Part shown: positions 41,736 to 53,441 of the stretch, piece by piece | Position numbering within the stretch: position 1 is the stretch's first letter | Layout of the letters: each line of letters begins with the position of its first letter | Origin: Limnohabitans sp. | Lineage (GTDB): Bacteria > Pseudomonadota > Gammaproteobacteria > Burkholderiales > Burkholderiaceae_C | Direction: 5' to 3' | Length of the DNA stretch: 64,000 bases | Assembly (NCBI RefSeq): GCF_030158565.1 | Contig: NZ_JAOASQ010000070.1 | Span: 1 to 64,000 of the forward strand | Position numbers and translations under genes: made by a program | Notes under the pieces: model-generated | Seen by the model: the letters and a program-made list of their open reading frames with translations, nothing else | What the model was told of the DNA's origin: nothing | Database searches by the model: none

Positions 41736-42443
41736 GTGAACAAGATTTTTCCCTCCGCAGCCGAAGCCCTCAAGGGCATCGTGGCTGACGGGCAACTCAT
41801 TGGCGTGGGCGGCTTTGGCCTGTGCGGCATTCCCGAAGCCCTGATCGACGCGCTGCGTGACAGCGGCGTGCAGAACCTGACCGCGATTTCCAACAACGCG
41901 GGCGTGGACGATTTCGGCCTGGGCAAGCTGCTGCAGACCCGACAGATCAAGAAAATGATCTCGTCCTACGTGGGCGAGAACAAGGAGTTCGAGCGCCAGT
42001 ACCTGGCGGGCGAGCTGGCCCTGGAGTTCACCCCCCAAGGCACGCTGGCCGAGAAGCTGCGTGCGGGCGGCGCGGGCATTCCGGCTTTCTTCACCAAGAC
42101 CGGCGTGGGCACCCTGGTGGCCGAAGGCAAGGAGCTGCGCGAGTTTGACGGCGAGACCTATGTGATGGAGCGCTCGCTGGTGCCCGATGTGTCGCTGGTC
42201 AAGGCGCACCGCGCCGACAAGTCTGGCAACCTGCAGTTCCGCTACACCTCGCGCAACTTCAACCCGGCGGTGGCCATGGCCGGCAAGATTTGCGTGGTCG
42301 AGGTCGAAGAGATCGTGGAGACCGGCGACATGCACCCCGACAGCGTGCACCTGCCTGGCATTTATGTGCACCGCATTGTGCTGAACGCAAAACCGGAAAA
42401 GCGCATCGAAAAACGCACCATCACTGAAAAGGCAGGAGTCTGA
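41736..42443 (+). CDS. scoA: 3-oxoacid CoA-transferase subunit A
   Basis: 235 residues with a GTG start after [39 protein letters not shown] is the GxGGFxxxGxP CoA-binding motif of the alpha subunit, and [16 protein letters not shown] is another signature. With subunit B it moves CoA from succinyl-CoA to acetoacetate or another 3-oxoacid. The stop is followed one base later by the scoB ATG. Confidence 0.93.
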   Translation: MNKIFPSAAEALKGIVADGQLIGVGGFGLCGIPEALIDALRDSGVQNLTAISNNAGVDDFGLGKLLQTRQIKKMISSYVGENKEFERQYLAGELALEFTPQGTLAEKLRAGGAGIPAFFTKTGVGTLVAEGKELREFDGETYVMERSLVPDVSLVKAHRADKSGNLQFRYTSRNFNPAVAMAGKICVVEVEEIVETGDMHPDSVHLPGIYVHRIVLNAKPEKRIEKRTITEKAGV

Positions 42444-42444
42444 T

Positions 42445-43086
<642 letters not shown>

Positions 43087-43110
43087 TCAGCCGTTTGTTT
43101 TGATTTGACT

Positions 43111-43136
43111 AAAGCCGCGTATATCGCGGCTTTTTT
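43111..43136 (+). terminator. Terminator after scoAB
   Basis: AAAGCCGCG, TATAT, CGCGGCTTT with a following T-run; nine base pairs, 24 bases after the scoB stop. Confidence 0.92.
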
Positions 43137-43244
43137 AATGGTTTCAATGCATTAAATGATTAATAAATACCCATTGAAATATTTTTATATATCGTTTATA
43201 TTCAAAAATTAAGCAATCATGATTTATTGAGTCAACTTCTTGGT

Positions 43245-44150
43245 ATGAACAACCCATCTTCTGATCGCTCGCGGGGCGACTTGCTGCGCAGCCTGCGAGA
43301 GGCTCAGAACTTGGATGTTGCAGAAGTGGCTCGGCTTGTTAATTTGTCATCTGGGCAAGTGTTTGAGTTGGAGTCCGGTGAATTGACCCTTGGTGGGCGC
43401 TCCTTGTTTTACACCGTAGCCATCAAGGAAAAAGCAGCATCCAAACTTGCGCAAGTGTTGGGTGCAGATGCCAAAACGCTCTGGGGTAATCAGGCGCTGC
43501 CTGCAAAGCATTCCAAGGGAGGATTGCCAGATTTACAGATACTGGACGATTTGGCTGACTTACTGAAGAAGCAATCGCAAGCCAGAGAACTATCGTCGGG
43601 TGAGCGTATCTTCTCGTGGAAATGGGCTACTGCCCTTTTTGCTGCTTTGTGGCTTGCGGGTGCCGTTGGTTTTTATGGTCAAGCCGTTACAGCTTGGTTC
43701 CAATCTCAAAAAATCTTTGAAACGTTCTCTGCTCCGGCACCAACACCCGTAGCTGTAGACGCCAAGTCACCGGATTCGACCCCATCGGAAGTGCCACCAG
43801 CCCATGCGGTGTCACAGACCTCAGAAATGGCCGCATCTGTCGCAGAAACATTGTGTGACAGCCAAGTGTCGCAGACCACAGTCACCCCAAGTCAACCGTC
43901 CAAAGCGGGAAACAGTGTTCATTTGGTGGCTTTGGAAGACTTGTCGATGTGCATCATTGATGGTGCAGGCAAGAAAACACCCCTGACGCTCAAGGCTCAA
44001 GAGTCAAAAACTATTTTGGGGAAATCCCCTTGGCATTTGCACATCGACAAGATCGTGTCCATGCAGATGTTCTTTCAAGGCCAAAAGATTTATTGGCCAG
44101 ATGGTGAGCCCCGAGCCTTGCTGCTGAAGGAAGTTCCCGGAGAATATTGA
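43245..44150 (+). CDS. RodZ-like membrane protein with N-terminal HTH
   Basis: 301 residues. The N-terminal HTH (about 15-60, LREAQNLDVAEVARLVNLSSGQVFELESG) resembles Xre/RodZ. A single membrane segment (about 128-150) is followed by a Ser/Thr/Pro-rich linker and a C-terminal domain with VALEDLSMCIIDGAGKKTPLTLKAQESKTILGKSPWHLHIDKIVSMQMFFQGQKIYWPDG, the RodZ DUF4115 pattern. RodZ links MreB to cell shape, but it is usually beside ispG, which is not here. Base composition is less GC-rich than that of neighbours. The ATG at 43245 is preferred over a TTG six codons earlier. The 108 bases upstream are very AT-rich. Confidence 0.78.
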   Translation: MNNPSSDRSRGDLLRSLREAQNLDVAEVARLVNLSSGQVFELESGELTLGGRSLFYTVAIKEKAASKLAQVLGADAKTLWGNQALPAKHSKGGLPDLQILDDLADLLKKQSQARELSSGERIFSWKWATALFAALWLAGAVGFYGQAVTAWFQSQKIFETFSAPAPTPVAVDAKSPDSTPSEVPPAHAVSQTSEMAASVAETLCDSQVSQTTVTPSQPSKAGNSVHLVALEDLSMCIIDGAGKKTPLTLKAQESKTILGKSPWHLHIDKIVSMQMFFQGQKIYWPDGEPRALLLKEVPGEY

Positions 44151-44174
44151 AACCCGTAGATTGCAAAGACAAAT

Positions 44175-44203
44175 AAAAGGCCCCAATGATGGGGCCTTTT
44201 GAA
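44175..44203. terminator. Bidirectional terminator between the RodZ-like and ParB-like genes
   Basis: AAAAGGCCCC, AATGAT, GGGGCCTTTT: a 10-base-pair stem with T-runs on both strands between two convergent genes. Confidence 0.92.
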
Positions 44204-44213
44204 TGGGGCGCGC

Positions 44214-45011
44214 TCAATGCCTGAGTTGGGCTTGTAGTTGTGCGACCAGTTGGCGCAGTTGATGGTTTTCGGCCCTCAGGGCTATCACCTGTTCTTGAAG
44301 GCCATGGATGGATGGGGCTTCAGTTGTTGCACTTGGCTCAGCCTCGGACAGCATGGGTATGGCCATGGCATTGGCCCGTTTGACATCGCGCACGCGCTTG
44401 GCCACTTGTTTGAGCTTGTCCTTGCCGGCCAACGCTGCATTTTTTTGTTCCTCAAGAGGCAGCGTGGCCACTGCTGCGGCAGCATTGATGGAAATGTCGC
44501 CTGCTTTGACTGCTGCGACCACTTCAGGCGCGGCTTGCTTTTGGATCTTTTCGATTTGCATGACCTGCGTGCTGCTCAATCGTGCGGCTTTGGCGATATC
44601 GGTGCGGTTCTTCAACGCTTCCACGTCAGTGGATTCAGATAAGCTGTCTCGGACAAAAGCGCCATTTTCAGCAACCACTGCAGCTTGGCGTTCTTCCAGA
44701 ATTTCGCGTTTGCGCAAAGCCAGCACACCGCGCTGGAAGTCAGAGACACTGCGCCGTCCCAGGTGCTGGTCAATCATCCACAGATGCACATCCTCCATGG
44801 ATCTGAACTTTGTGTGCTGCACTGTCTGAAAGGGCAGACCGTGCTTTTGGCAGATGCCGTACCGGTTGTGCCCATCCACCAGCACATCGCCCCACAAAAC
44901 CAGGGCATCTCGGCAACCCTCTGCCAGGATGCTGCGCTCCAGTGCGTTGTGCTCATCGGGCGTCAAGGGGTCGATGTAGGCCTTGAGTTCTTCGTTGACG
45001 ATGATGTTCAT
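44214..45011 (-). CDS. ParB-like nuclease-domain protein (plasmid partition-type orphan)
   Basis: 265 residues. LERSILAEGCRDALVLWGDVLVDGHNRYGICQKHGLPFQTV is the ParB/Srx-type N-terminal domain; IAKAARLSSTQVMQIEKIQKQA is an HTH-like block, and the C-terminus (LQEQVIALRAENHQLRQLVAQLQAQL) is a coiled coil. There is no ParA partner in the window, and the family is typical of plasmids, phages and integrated elements. It follows tRNA-Gly on the same strand. Confidence 0.8.
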   Translation of the reverse strand: MNIIVNEELKAYIDPLTPDEHNALERSILAEGCRDALVLWGDVLVDGHNRYGICQKHGLPFQTVQHTKFRSMEDVHLWMIDQHLGRRSVSDFQRGVLALRKREILEERQAAVVAENGAFVRDSLSESTDVEALKNRTDIAKAARLSSTQVMQIEKIQKQAAPEVVAAVKAGDISINAAAAVATLPLEEQKNAALAGKDKLKQVAKRVRDVKRANAMAIPMLSEAEPSATTEAPSIHGLQEQVIALRAENHQLRQLVAQLQAQLRH

Positions 45012-45041
45012 GGTGAGGGCTTTGTCTGTTTCGGAAATGCC

Positions 45042-45063
45042 GAAGGCCCCTTGCGGGGCCTTC
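45042..45063 (-). terminator. Hairpin after tRNA-Gly
   Basis: On the minus strand GAAGGCCCC, GCAA, GGGGCCTTC is a perfect nine-base-pair stem eight bases after the tRNA 3' end, followed by GGCATTTCC. It probably trims or ends the tRNA transcript. Confidence 0.75.
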
Positions 45064-45070
45064 ATGGAAC

Positions 45071-45144
45071 TGGAGCGGGTGATGGGAATCGAACCCACGT
45101 TATTTGCTTGGGAAGCAAGAGTCCTACCATTGAACGACACCCGC
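45071..45144 (-). tRNA. tRNA-Gly (anticodon CCC), CCA encoded
   Basis: 74 bases. On the minus strand the acceptor is GCGGGTG/CACCCGC, the D arm GTTC/GGAC encloses AATGGTA, the anticodon loop is TTCCCAA, giving CCC, and the T arm GTGGG/CCCAT encloses TTCGATT. CCA is encoded. The anticodon stem CTTGC/GCAAA pairs in four positions, with a C-A mismatch at 27-43. The match to the glyU-type tRNA is strong. An integrated element could use its 3' end, but no integrase gene is present. Confidence 0.93.
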
Positions 45145-45298
45145 GATTGCCCGATTGTACGTTGTCCCCAAGTGCCTGGTTTGTGCGCGGAACAGTCTCA
45201 CGTGTGACGAATTTCAAGCGATGTGCAGGCTTACCCGGTGGACGTCCGCTTGTACTTCGCGTAACTTGGACTTTTCTGCACAACCGAAGTTTTTGAAC

Positions 45299-46321
45299 AT
45301 GACCATTGATCTCCAGACCCTGAACAAAACTACCGATGCACAACGGCGTAAAGCCTTGCAAGGCATGGCCGGCATTCTGGCTGGCATGAGCGCTCCTGCG
45401 CTGATCAGCGCGCCTGCTTGGGCACAAGACAAATTTCCCAGCAAAGCCATCACCCTGATTGCACCCTGGCCGCCCGGTGGCAGCAGTGATGCGGTCATGC
45501 GTGCTTTTGCCGAGAGTGCCTCGCGCGTCCTGGGCGTGTCGGTCATCGTGGACAACCGGCCCGGTGCTGGCGGTACCTTGGGCGCTACGGCGATGGTCAA
45601 CGCCCGGCCTGATGGCTACACCCTCACGCAGCTGCCGCTGGGCGTGTACCGATTGCCTCACATGCAAAAGATGCCGTTTGATCCGGTCAAGGACCTGACG
45701 CACATCGCTTGCCTGACGGGCTACACCTTTGGCTTGGTGGCCACCATGGATGCGCCGTTCAAGACCCTCAAGGAAATGGTGGCATATGCCAAGGCCAATC
45801 CGGGCAAAGTCGAGTACGGCAGCACTGGCACCGGCACCACGCCTCACTTGGCCATTGAAGAGTTCTCGCAAAAGGCGGGCATTGAACTCAACCACATCCC
45901 CTACAAAGGTTCTGCTGAATTGATGCAAGCCATTTTGGGCGGGCACATCCGCGTCATGAGCGGCACCACCGAATTCGCGCCGCTGGTCAAAGAGGGCAAG
46001 TTGCGCTTGCTGGCCACTTTGGGGCGTAACCGCACCAAGGCCTTTCCGGACATTCCCACCGTCAAGGAAAGCGGCTGGGACACCATCACCGAGTCGCCCT
46101 TTGGCATTGGCGGCCCCAAGGGCATGGACCCGGCCGTGGTGCGGGTGCTGCACGATGCCTTCAAGAAAACGCTGGAGGACCCCAAGGTGCTGGAAACCCT
46201 GGACCGTTTCTTCCAGCCCGTGATCTACATGGGCACCGAGGAATACACCCGCTACGGACAGCGCACGTTTGAAGCCGAGCGCGCCACCATCGAGCGCCTG
46301 GGCTTGGCCAAGAAGGCATGA
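45299..46321 (+). CDS. Bug-family (tripartite tricarboxylate transporter) solute-binding protein
   Basis: 340 residues. The leader RKALQGMAGILAGMSAPALISAPAWAQ is a signal peptide with an upstream polar stretch. FPSKAITLIAPWPPGGSSDAVMRAFAESASRVLGVSVIVDNRPGAGGTLGA is the Bug family signature. It binds a carboxylate in the periplasm for TTT-type import; no TctA/TctB permease genes are adjacent, as is common in Burkholderiales. A terminator pair follows. Confidence 0.92.
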   Translation: MTIDLQTLNKTTDAQRRKALQGMAGILAGMSAPALISAPAWAQDKFPSKAITLIAPWPPGGSSDAVMRAFAESASRVLGVSVIVDNRPGAGGTLGATAMVNARPDGYTLTQLPLGVYRLPHMQKMPFDPVKDLTHIACLTGYTFGLVATMDAPFKTLKEMVAYAKANPGKVEYGSTGTGTTPHLAIEEFSQKAGIELNHIPYKGSAELMQAILGGHIRVMSGTTEFAPLVKEGKLRLLATLGRNRTKAFPDIPTVKESGWDTITESPFGIGGPKGMDPAVVRVLHDAFKKTLEDPKVLETLDRFFQPVIYMGTEEYTRYGQRTFEAERATIERLGLAKKA

Positions 46322-46324
46322 AAA

Positions 46325-46342
46325 AGGCACCCGAAGGTGCCT
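46325..46342 (-). terminator. Terminator for the aldehyde dehydrogenase gene
   Basis: On the minus strand AGGCACC, TTCG, GGTGCCT is followed by TTTTTCATGCC: a UUCG tetraloop hairpin ending transcription that comes from the gene at 46386-47864. Confidence 0.82.
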
Positions 46343-46356
46343 GAGTCCAAGATGCC

Positions 46357-46386
46357 AAAGCCGCCAGAATTGCTGGCGGCTTTTTT
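46357..46386 (+). terminator. Terminator after the Bug-family gene
   Basis: AAAGCCGCCAG, AATTG, CTGGCGGCTTT plus TTT: an 11-base-pair stem. It ends at the first base of the convergent gene's stop region, so the T-run abuts the aldehyde dehydrogenase stop codon. Confidence 0.9.
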
Positions 46387-47864
46387 CATTTCAGGATGTC
46401 GCCCACGCAGAGGTACTTGATCTCCACATAGTCCTCAATGCCGTGGCTGGAGCCTTCGCGGCCCAGGCCCGACTGCTTGACGCCACCAAAAGGCACGTGC
46501 TCGGTGGCCAGAATGCCCACGTTGATGCCGACCATGCCGTATTCCAGCGCTTCGCTCACGCGGAAGATGCGGCCCACGTCGCGGCTGTAGAAGTAGCTGG
46601 CCAGGCCAAACTCGGTGTTGTTGGCCGCACCCACCGCTTCTTGCTCGGTCTTGAACTTGAAGATGGGCGCAAACGGGCCGAAGGTCTCTTCTTTGGCGCA
46701 GACCATGTCGGCCGTCGCATCGGCGATCACGGTGGGTTCAAAAAACTGGCCGCCCAAGCGCTTGCCACCGGTGAGCACGCGGCCGCCTTTGGCAATGGCG
46801 TCTTTCACGTGGCGCTCGACTTTGTCGAGGGCGGCGGGCTCGATCAGTGGGCCCTGGTTCACACCATCTTCAAAGCCGTTGCCCACTTTGGCGGTTTTGA
46901 CTTTGGCGGCAAATTTGGTGGCGAACTCTTCGTAGACGGCTTCTTGCACATAGATGCGGTTGGAGCACACGCAGGTCTGGCCCGCGTTGCGGTACTTGCT
47001 GGCAAAAGCGCCTTCGACAGCGCTGTCGATGTCGGCGTCTTCAAACACGATGAAAGGCGCGTTGCCGCCGAGTTCCAGCGACATTTTTTTCACGGTGGGT
47101 GCCGACTGCGCCATCAGGATGCGGCCCACTTCGGTGGAGCCGGTGAAGCTGATGTGGCGCACCACGTCGCTGGCGCACAGCACCTTGCCCACGGCAATCG
47201 AGTTGTCGCTGTCGGCCGTGACCATGTTCAGCACGCCTGCTGGAATGCCTGCGCGGATGGCCAACTCGGCCGCAGCCAGAGCCGTGAGCGGGGTCAGCTC
47301 GGCGGGCTTGATGATGACAGGGCAGCCTGCGGCCAGCGCCGGGGCCACCTTGCGGGTGATCATGGCCAGAGGGAAGTTCCAGGGCGTGATGGCCGCGCAC
47401 ACGCCAATGGCCTGGCGCAGCACCAGCAGGCGGCGGTTGTTGTCGAACTGGGGCAGGGTTTCGCCATTGATGCGTTTGGCTTCTTCGGCAAACCACTCCA
47501 CAAAGCTGGCGCCATAGGCCACTTCGCCCCGTGACTCGGCGATGGGCTTGCCGTTTTCGGCGGTCATCAAGCGGGCCAGGTCTTCGGTGTTGGCGATCAA
47601 CAGGTCAAACCATTTGCGCAGGATGATGCTGCGTTCCTTGGCGGTCTTGGCGCGCCAGGCAGGCCAGGCGGCATTGGCGGCGGCAATGGCCGCTTCGGCT
47701 TCAGCAGCGCCCAAGTTAGCCACATCGGCCAGGTGGCCGCCCGTGGCCGGATCGGTTACGGCAAAGCGCTGGCTACCGGCCACCCACTGGCCGTTGATCA
47801 GCGAGTCGGTCTTGAGCAAAGTGGCGTCCTTGAGCAGGGCCAAGGGTGAAGTCTTCATGTCCAT
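46386..47864 (-). CDS. gabD: NAD(P)-dependent succinate-semialdehyde dehydrogenase-like enzyme
   Basis: 492 residues. ITPWNFPLAMITRKVAPALAAGCPVIIKPAELTP is the coenzyme-binding region, ELGGNAPFIVFEDADID holds the general-base Glu, and NAGQTCVCSNRIYVQ the catalytic Cys. The length and motifs fit the GabD class of the aldehyde dehydrogenase superfamily, oxidising succinate semialdehyde to succinate; other short aldehydes are possible. GGAGACCCC supports ATG at 47864. A palindrome lies just upstream. Confidence 0.87.
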   Translation of the reverse strand: MDMKTSPLALLKDATLLKTDSLINGQWVAGSQRFAVTDPATGGHLADVANLGAAEAEAAIAAANAAWPAWRAKTAKERSIILRKWFDLLIANTEDLARLMTAENGKPIAESRGEVAYGASFVEWFAEEAKRINGETLPQFDNNRRLLVLRQAIGVCAAITPWNFPLAMITRKVAPALAAGCPVIIKPAELTPLTALAAAELAIRAGIPAGVLNMVTADSDNSIAVGKVLCASDVVRHISFTGSTEVGRILMAQSAPTVKKMSLELGGNAPFIVFEDADIDSAVEGAFASKYRNAGQTCVCSNRIYVQEAVYEEFATKFAAKVKTAKVGNGFEDGVNQGPLIEPAALDKVERHVKDAIAKGGRVLTGGKRLGGQFFEPTVIADATADMVCAKEETFGPFAPIFKFKTEQEAVGAANNTEFGLASYFYSRDVGRIFRVSEALEYGMVGINVGILATEHVPFGGVKQSGLGREGSSHGIEDYVEIKYLCVGDILK

Positions 47865-47878
47865 GGGGTCTCCTTTAA

Positions 47879-47898
47879 TTATTTAACCTGTTAAATAA
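47879..47898. promoter_or_regulatory. Perfect 20-base palindrome upstream of the aldehyde dehydrogenase
   Basis: TTATTTAAC and GTTAAATAA are perfect nine-base arms around CT, immediately upstream of the ribosome site (14 bases before ATG). It probably binds a repressor, possibly MarR- or GntR-type given TTAAC/GTTAA half-sites, but no regulator gene is close and the assignment is inference. Confidence 0.6.
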
Positions 47899-47974
47899 AT
47901 TGTGCCATGTTTGCGAGCTTATCGCTCAGGCCGAGCCGGGGCTGTCACACAGACAACTGGGGCAGGGGCAAACT

Positions 47975-47980
47975 TATAAT
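47975..47980 (+). promoter_or_regulatory. -10 element of alaS
   Basis: An exact TATAAT lies 30 bases before the alaS ATG. The -35 region (GACAAC at 47952-47957, 17 bases upstream) is a weak match. Confidence 0.55.
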
Positions 47981-48010
47981 CACCGGTTGCACTAGAAAGC
48001 TGTCAAGACC

Positions 48011-50635
<2,625 letters not shown>

Positions 50636-50679
50636 TCGGGGTCCGGCTTGAAACTCTTTTTCAAGCTTCAGGCGGTGTC

Positions 50680-51249
50680 ATGTTGAAAAACGGACGCCGC
50701 TTTTTCTTGCGCCTGTGCTTGGCTTTGCTGGCTTGTCTGGCGCAAAGCTTGGCGCATGCCCAGTTCGACAAAACCCCTTGGCTCCGCACGCAGGCCACGC
50801 CCGCCATCGACATGGTCGACCTTCATGGCCACCGCTGGACCAGCGCTGCGCTGAAAGGCCGGGTGGTGGTGCTCAACTTCTGGGCCACTTGGTGCGGGCC
50901 ATGCAAAGAGGAAATGCCCTCTTTGCAGGCCTTGCAAAAAGACCCAAGCCAAGGCCCAAGCGACGCGAGTCCAGCGGTCGTGATCGGCATCAATGTCAAA
51001 GAAATGCCCAGTACGGTACGCCGATTTTTGGCGGCGCAGCACCTGGATTTGCCGGTGGTGCTGGACCCTCAAGGCGATTTGACGCGGCAGTGGGGCGTGC
51101 GCATTTACCCGACCACGGTCTTGATCGGGGCGGATGGCCGGGCGCGTTGGCGTGTGGTGGGCGACCTGGATTGGAATGGTCCCATCGCTCGGGCTTGGGT
51201 GAAGGAGTTGCAAGCCCTGCCCGCGATATCCAAGTCGGGCTCCAAGTAA
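50680..51249 (+). CDS. TlpA/ResA-like exported thioredoxin
   Basis: 189 residues. The leader LRLCLALLACLAQSLAHA is a signal peptide or anchor. FWATWCGPCKEEMPSLQAL gives the redox CxxC at C72/C75, and YPTTVLIGADGRARW the cis-Pro block. It reduces periplasmic disulfides, for example in cytochrome c maturation. It is probably cotranscribed with alaS. Confidence 0.9.
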   Translation: MLKNGRRFFLRLCLALLACLAQSLAHAQFDKTPWLRTQATPAIDMVDLHGHRWTSAALKGRVVVLNFWATWCGPCKEEMPSLQALQKDPSQGPSDASPAVVIGINVKEMPSTVRRFLAAQHLDLPVVLDPQGDLTRQWGVRIYPTTVLIGADGRARWRVVGDLDWNGPIARAWVKELQALPAISKSGSK

Positions 51250-51408
51250 ACCTCTGGTGCCCGCACCCGTTCAATCAGGCCGACGCGGTCGGTCATAATC
51301 GCCGGGCCTTGCTCGCTTTGTGCCAGGCGACCTGCCTTCGGGGCATTGGCGCTGTTCAGCGCCTTGTGTGTGCCGACAGGTCTCATCCCAATTTCGGAGT
51401 TCTTTTCC

Positions 51409-52527
51409 ATGACCACCGCTCGCCGCTCTTTGCTCAAAGGAGGCGCCGCTCTGGGCGCCATGTTCGTTGCACCCACCTGGTTGCACGCCCAAACTTCGGC
51501 TGCCACAGCCGAACGCCGTTTTGCCCCCGAAGTGGGCACCTGGCGTACCTTTGATGTGACCACCCGTGTCGAAATCGCCGATCCCCAGGGGGCCACTCGC
51601 GTTTGGTTGCCCGTGCCAAGCGTCAACACCGACTGGCAGCATTCGCTTGACACCCGTTTCAGCAGCAACGGCAACACCCGCATGGGCAGCGACCTGGTCG
51701 AAGGCGCGCGCTTTGTGACGGCCGAGTTCGCCGCCGGTGTGCGTCCGGTGATCGAGATCACCAGCCGCGTTCAAACCCAAAACCGCGCGGCCGAGTTGAC
51801 CCCTGGCCGCAGCTTCACCGCAGAGGCGGCCGATACGCTGCGCCACTACACCCGTGCCACCCAGATGTTGCCTACCGATGGCATCGTGCGCACCACCGCG
51901 CTGGCCGCCACCAAGGGGGCCAAAACCGACGAGCAAAAAGCCCGTGCGATTTACGACTGGGTGGTGAGCAATGCTTTCCGCGACCCCAAAACTCGCGGTT
52001 GTGGAGAGGGCGACATCAAGACCATGCTGGAGACCGGCAACCTGGGCGGCAAGTGTGCTGACCTGAACGCCTTGTTTGTGGGCCTGTGCCGCGCTGTGGG
52101 CCTGCCTGCGCGCGATGTGTATGGCATCCGCCTGGCCCCGTCGGCGTTTGGCTACAAAGAACTGTCTGGTAATCCGGCCAGCCTGAAGGGCGCACAGCAC
52201 TGCCGCGCCGAGGTGTATTTGCAAGCCTATGGCTGGGTGGCCATGGACCCGGCCGATGTGGCCAAGGTCATGCGCCTGGAAACCGCCGAGTGGATCAAGA
52301 AGACCAACCACCCCGTGGTGGCCCCGGTGTACAAACATCTGTTTGGCGGCTGGGAAGGCAACTGGATGGCCTGGAACACATCGCACGATGTGAGCTTGCC
52401 GGGTGCCAAGGGCGGGCCTGTCAATTTCTTGATGTACCCCGTGGCCGAAACGGCAGAAGGCCGTTTGGACTCTTACACGCCCGACGCGTTCAAGTACACG
52501 ATCTCGGCCACCGAAGTCAAAGGCTGA
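51409..52527 (+). CDS. Exported transglutaminase-like protein
   Basis: 372 residues. TARRSLLKGGAALGAMFV is a Tat-type signal. The transglutaminase triad is C216 (GGKCADLNALF), H264 (QHCRAEVYL) and D280 (VAMDPAD). Upstream is a beta-rich N-terminal region with WLPVPSVNTDWQ. Members are usually cysteine peptidases or unknown. It has 158 bases of upstream DNA, and its stop is one base from the convergent pseudouridine synthase stop. Confidence 0.88.
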   Translation: MTTARRSLLKGGAALGAMFVAPTWLHAQTSAATAERRFAPEVGTWRTFDVTTRVEIADPQGATRVWLPVPSVNTDWQHSLDTRFSSNGNTRMGSDLVEGARFVTAEFAAGVRPVIEITSRVQTQNRAAELTPGRSFTAEAADTLRHYTRATQMLPTDGIVRTTALAATKGAKTDEQKARAIYDWVVSNAFRDPKTRGCGEGDIKTMLETGNLGGKCADLNALFVGLCRAVGLPARDVYGIRLAPSAFGYKELSGNPASLKGAQHCRAEVYLQAYGWVAMDPADVAKVMRLETAEWIKKTNHPVVAPVYKHLFGGWEGNWMAWNTSHDVSLPGAKGGPVNFLMYPVAETAEGRLDSYTPDAFKYTISATEVKG

Positions 52528-52528
52528 C

Positions 52529-53440
52529 TCACAGCGTGAGTTGCAGCTGGCTTTCAAACACACGGGCTTGCCCCGTGTGGGGGTCAGTGAACTGCACCGA
52601 CTGGGCCAGCAGCTGCAAGGGTTGGCTGAAGTCTTCCGGTGCATCCGGCCCACGCAACACCGTGGGGTAAAACAAGTCGCCCTCGATGGGTATGCCCAAA
52701 GCGTTCATGTGCACCCGCAGCTGGTGGCGCTTGCCGGTGATGGGTTCGAGTTGGTACAGCGCGCGCGCGCCCTCGGTTTTGAGAACACGGATGCGGGTTT
52801 CACTGTTGGCCTGTCCAGGCACTTCTTGCGTTCTGAAAAACGGCTCGCCGGGCACCAGACGGCTGGCGTAAACGGACGGTAAATCACGGCCCAGCGGCGC
52901 AGCAGCGACCGCGTGGTAAATCTTGTGGATGTCTTTGTCCCGAAACAGCGCGTGGTAGGCGTCGCGGTCTTGCAGGCGTTTGCCCAGCAGCACCAGGCCA
53001 GCGGTTTCGCGGTCAATGCGGTGCAGCGGCACCAAATCGGCGCAGCCCGTCAGGCGCTTGAGTTGCACCAGCAGGCTTTGCTGCACATACCGGCCCGAAG
53101 GCGTCACGGGCATGAAGTGCGGTTTGTCGGCCACGAGCAGGTGTTCGTCTTCGAACACGATGTGCGCTTGCACGGGCAAGACGGGTTCATCGGCCAGGTT
53201 GCGGTAGTAGTAAAGGCGCTCGCCCGGCTGGCAGGCTTGGTTTGGCAGTGCGCATTTTCCGTTGGGGTGCAGCACCAGGCCTTGTTGCAAGCGATCGGCC
53301 CACTCACTGCGGGCGATGCCGGGCATGCGCTGGGCCAAAAAATCGAGCACGCTGGGCCAGTGGCCTGCGGGCACCGACACCACACTGGCGCTCACGCCAT
53401 CGCGCATGGGCAGCTGAACGATGTGCCCTGATGCGTTCAT
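52529..53440 (-). CDS. RluA-family pseudouridine synthase
   Basis: 303 residues. LHRIDRETAGLVLL carries the catalytic Asp (D143). FEDEHLLVADKPHFMPVTPSGRY and KRHQLRVHMNALGIPIEGD are the other family motifs. It isomerises uridine in rRNA or tRNA; which site cannot be told. trmB ends one base upstream. Confidence 0.92.
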   Translation of the reverse strand: MNASGHIVQLPMRDGVSASVVSVPAGHWPSVLDFLAQRMPGIARSEWADRLQQGLVLHPNGKCALPNQACQPGERLYYYRNLADEPVLPVQAHIVFEDEHLLVADKPHFMPVTPSGRYVQQSLLVQLKRLTGCADLVPLHRIDRETAGLVLLGKRLQDRDAYHALFRDKDIHKIYHAVAAAPLGRDLPSVYASRLVPGEPFFRTQEVPGQANSETRIRVLKTEGARALYQLEPITGKRHQLRVHMNALGIPIEGDLFYPTVLRGPDAPEDFSQPLQLLAQSVQFTDPHTGQARVFESQLQLTL

Positions 53441-53441
53441 G

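Noticed and set aside
43245-45144. Prophage or intact integrative element
   Set aside because: Only a RodZ-like and a ParB-like gene and a tRNA are present; there is no integrase, transposase or structural gene.
50646-50666. Terminator between alaS and the TlpA gene
   Set aside because: The GCTTGAA/TTCAAGC stem is short, its Ts are in the loop, and no T-run follows.
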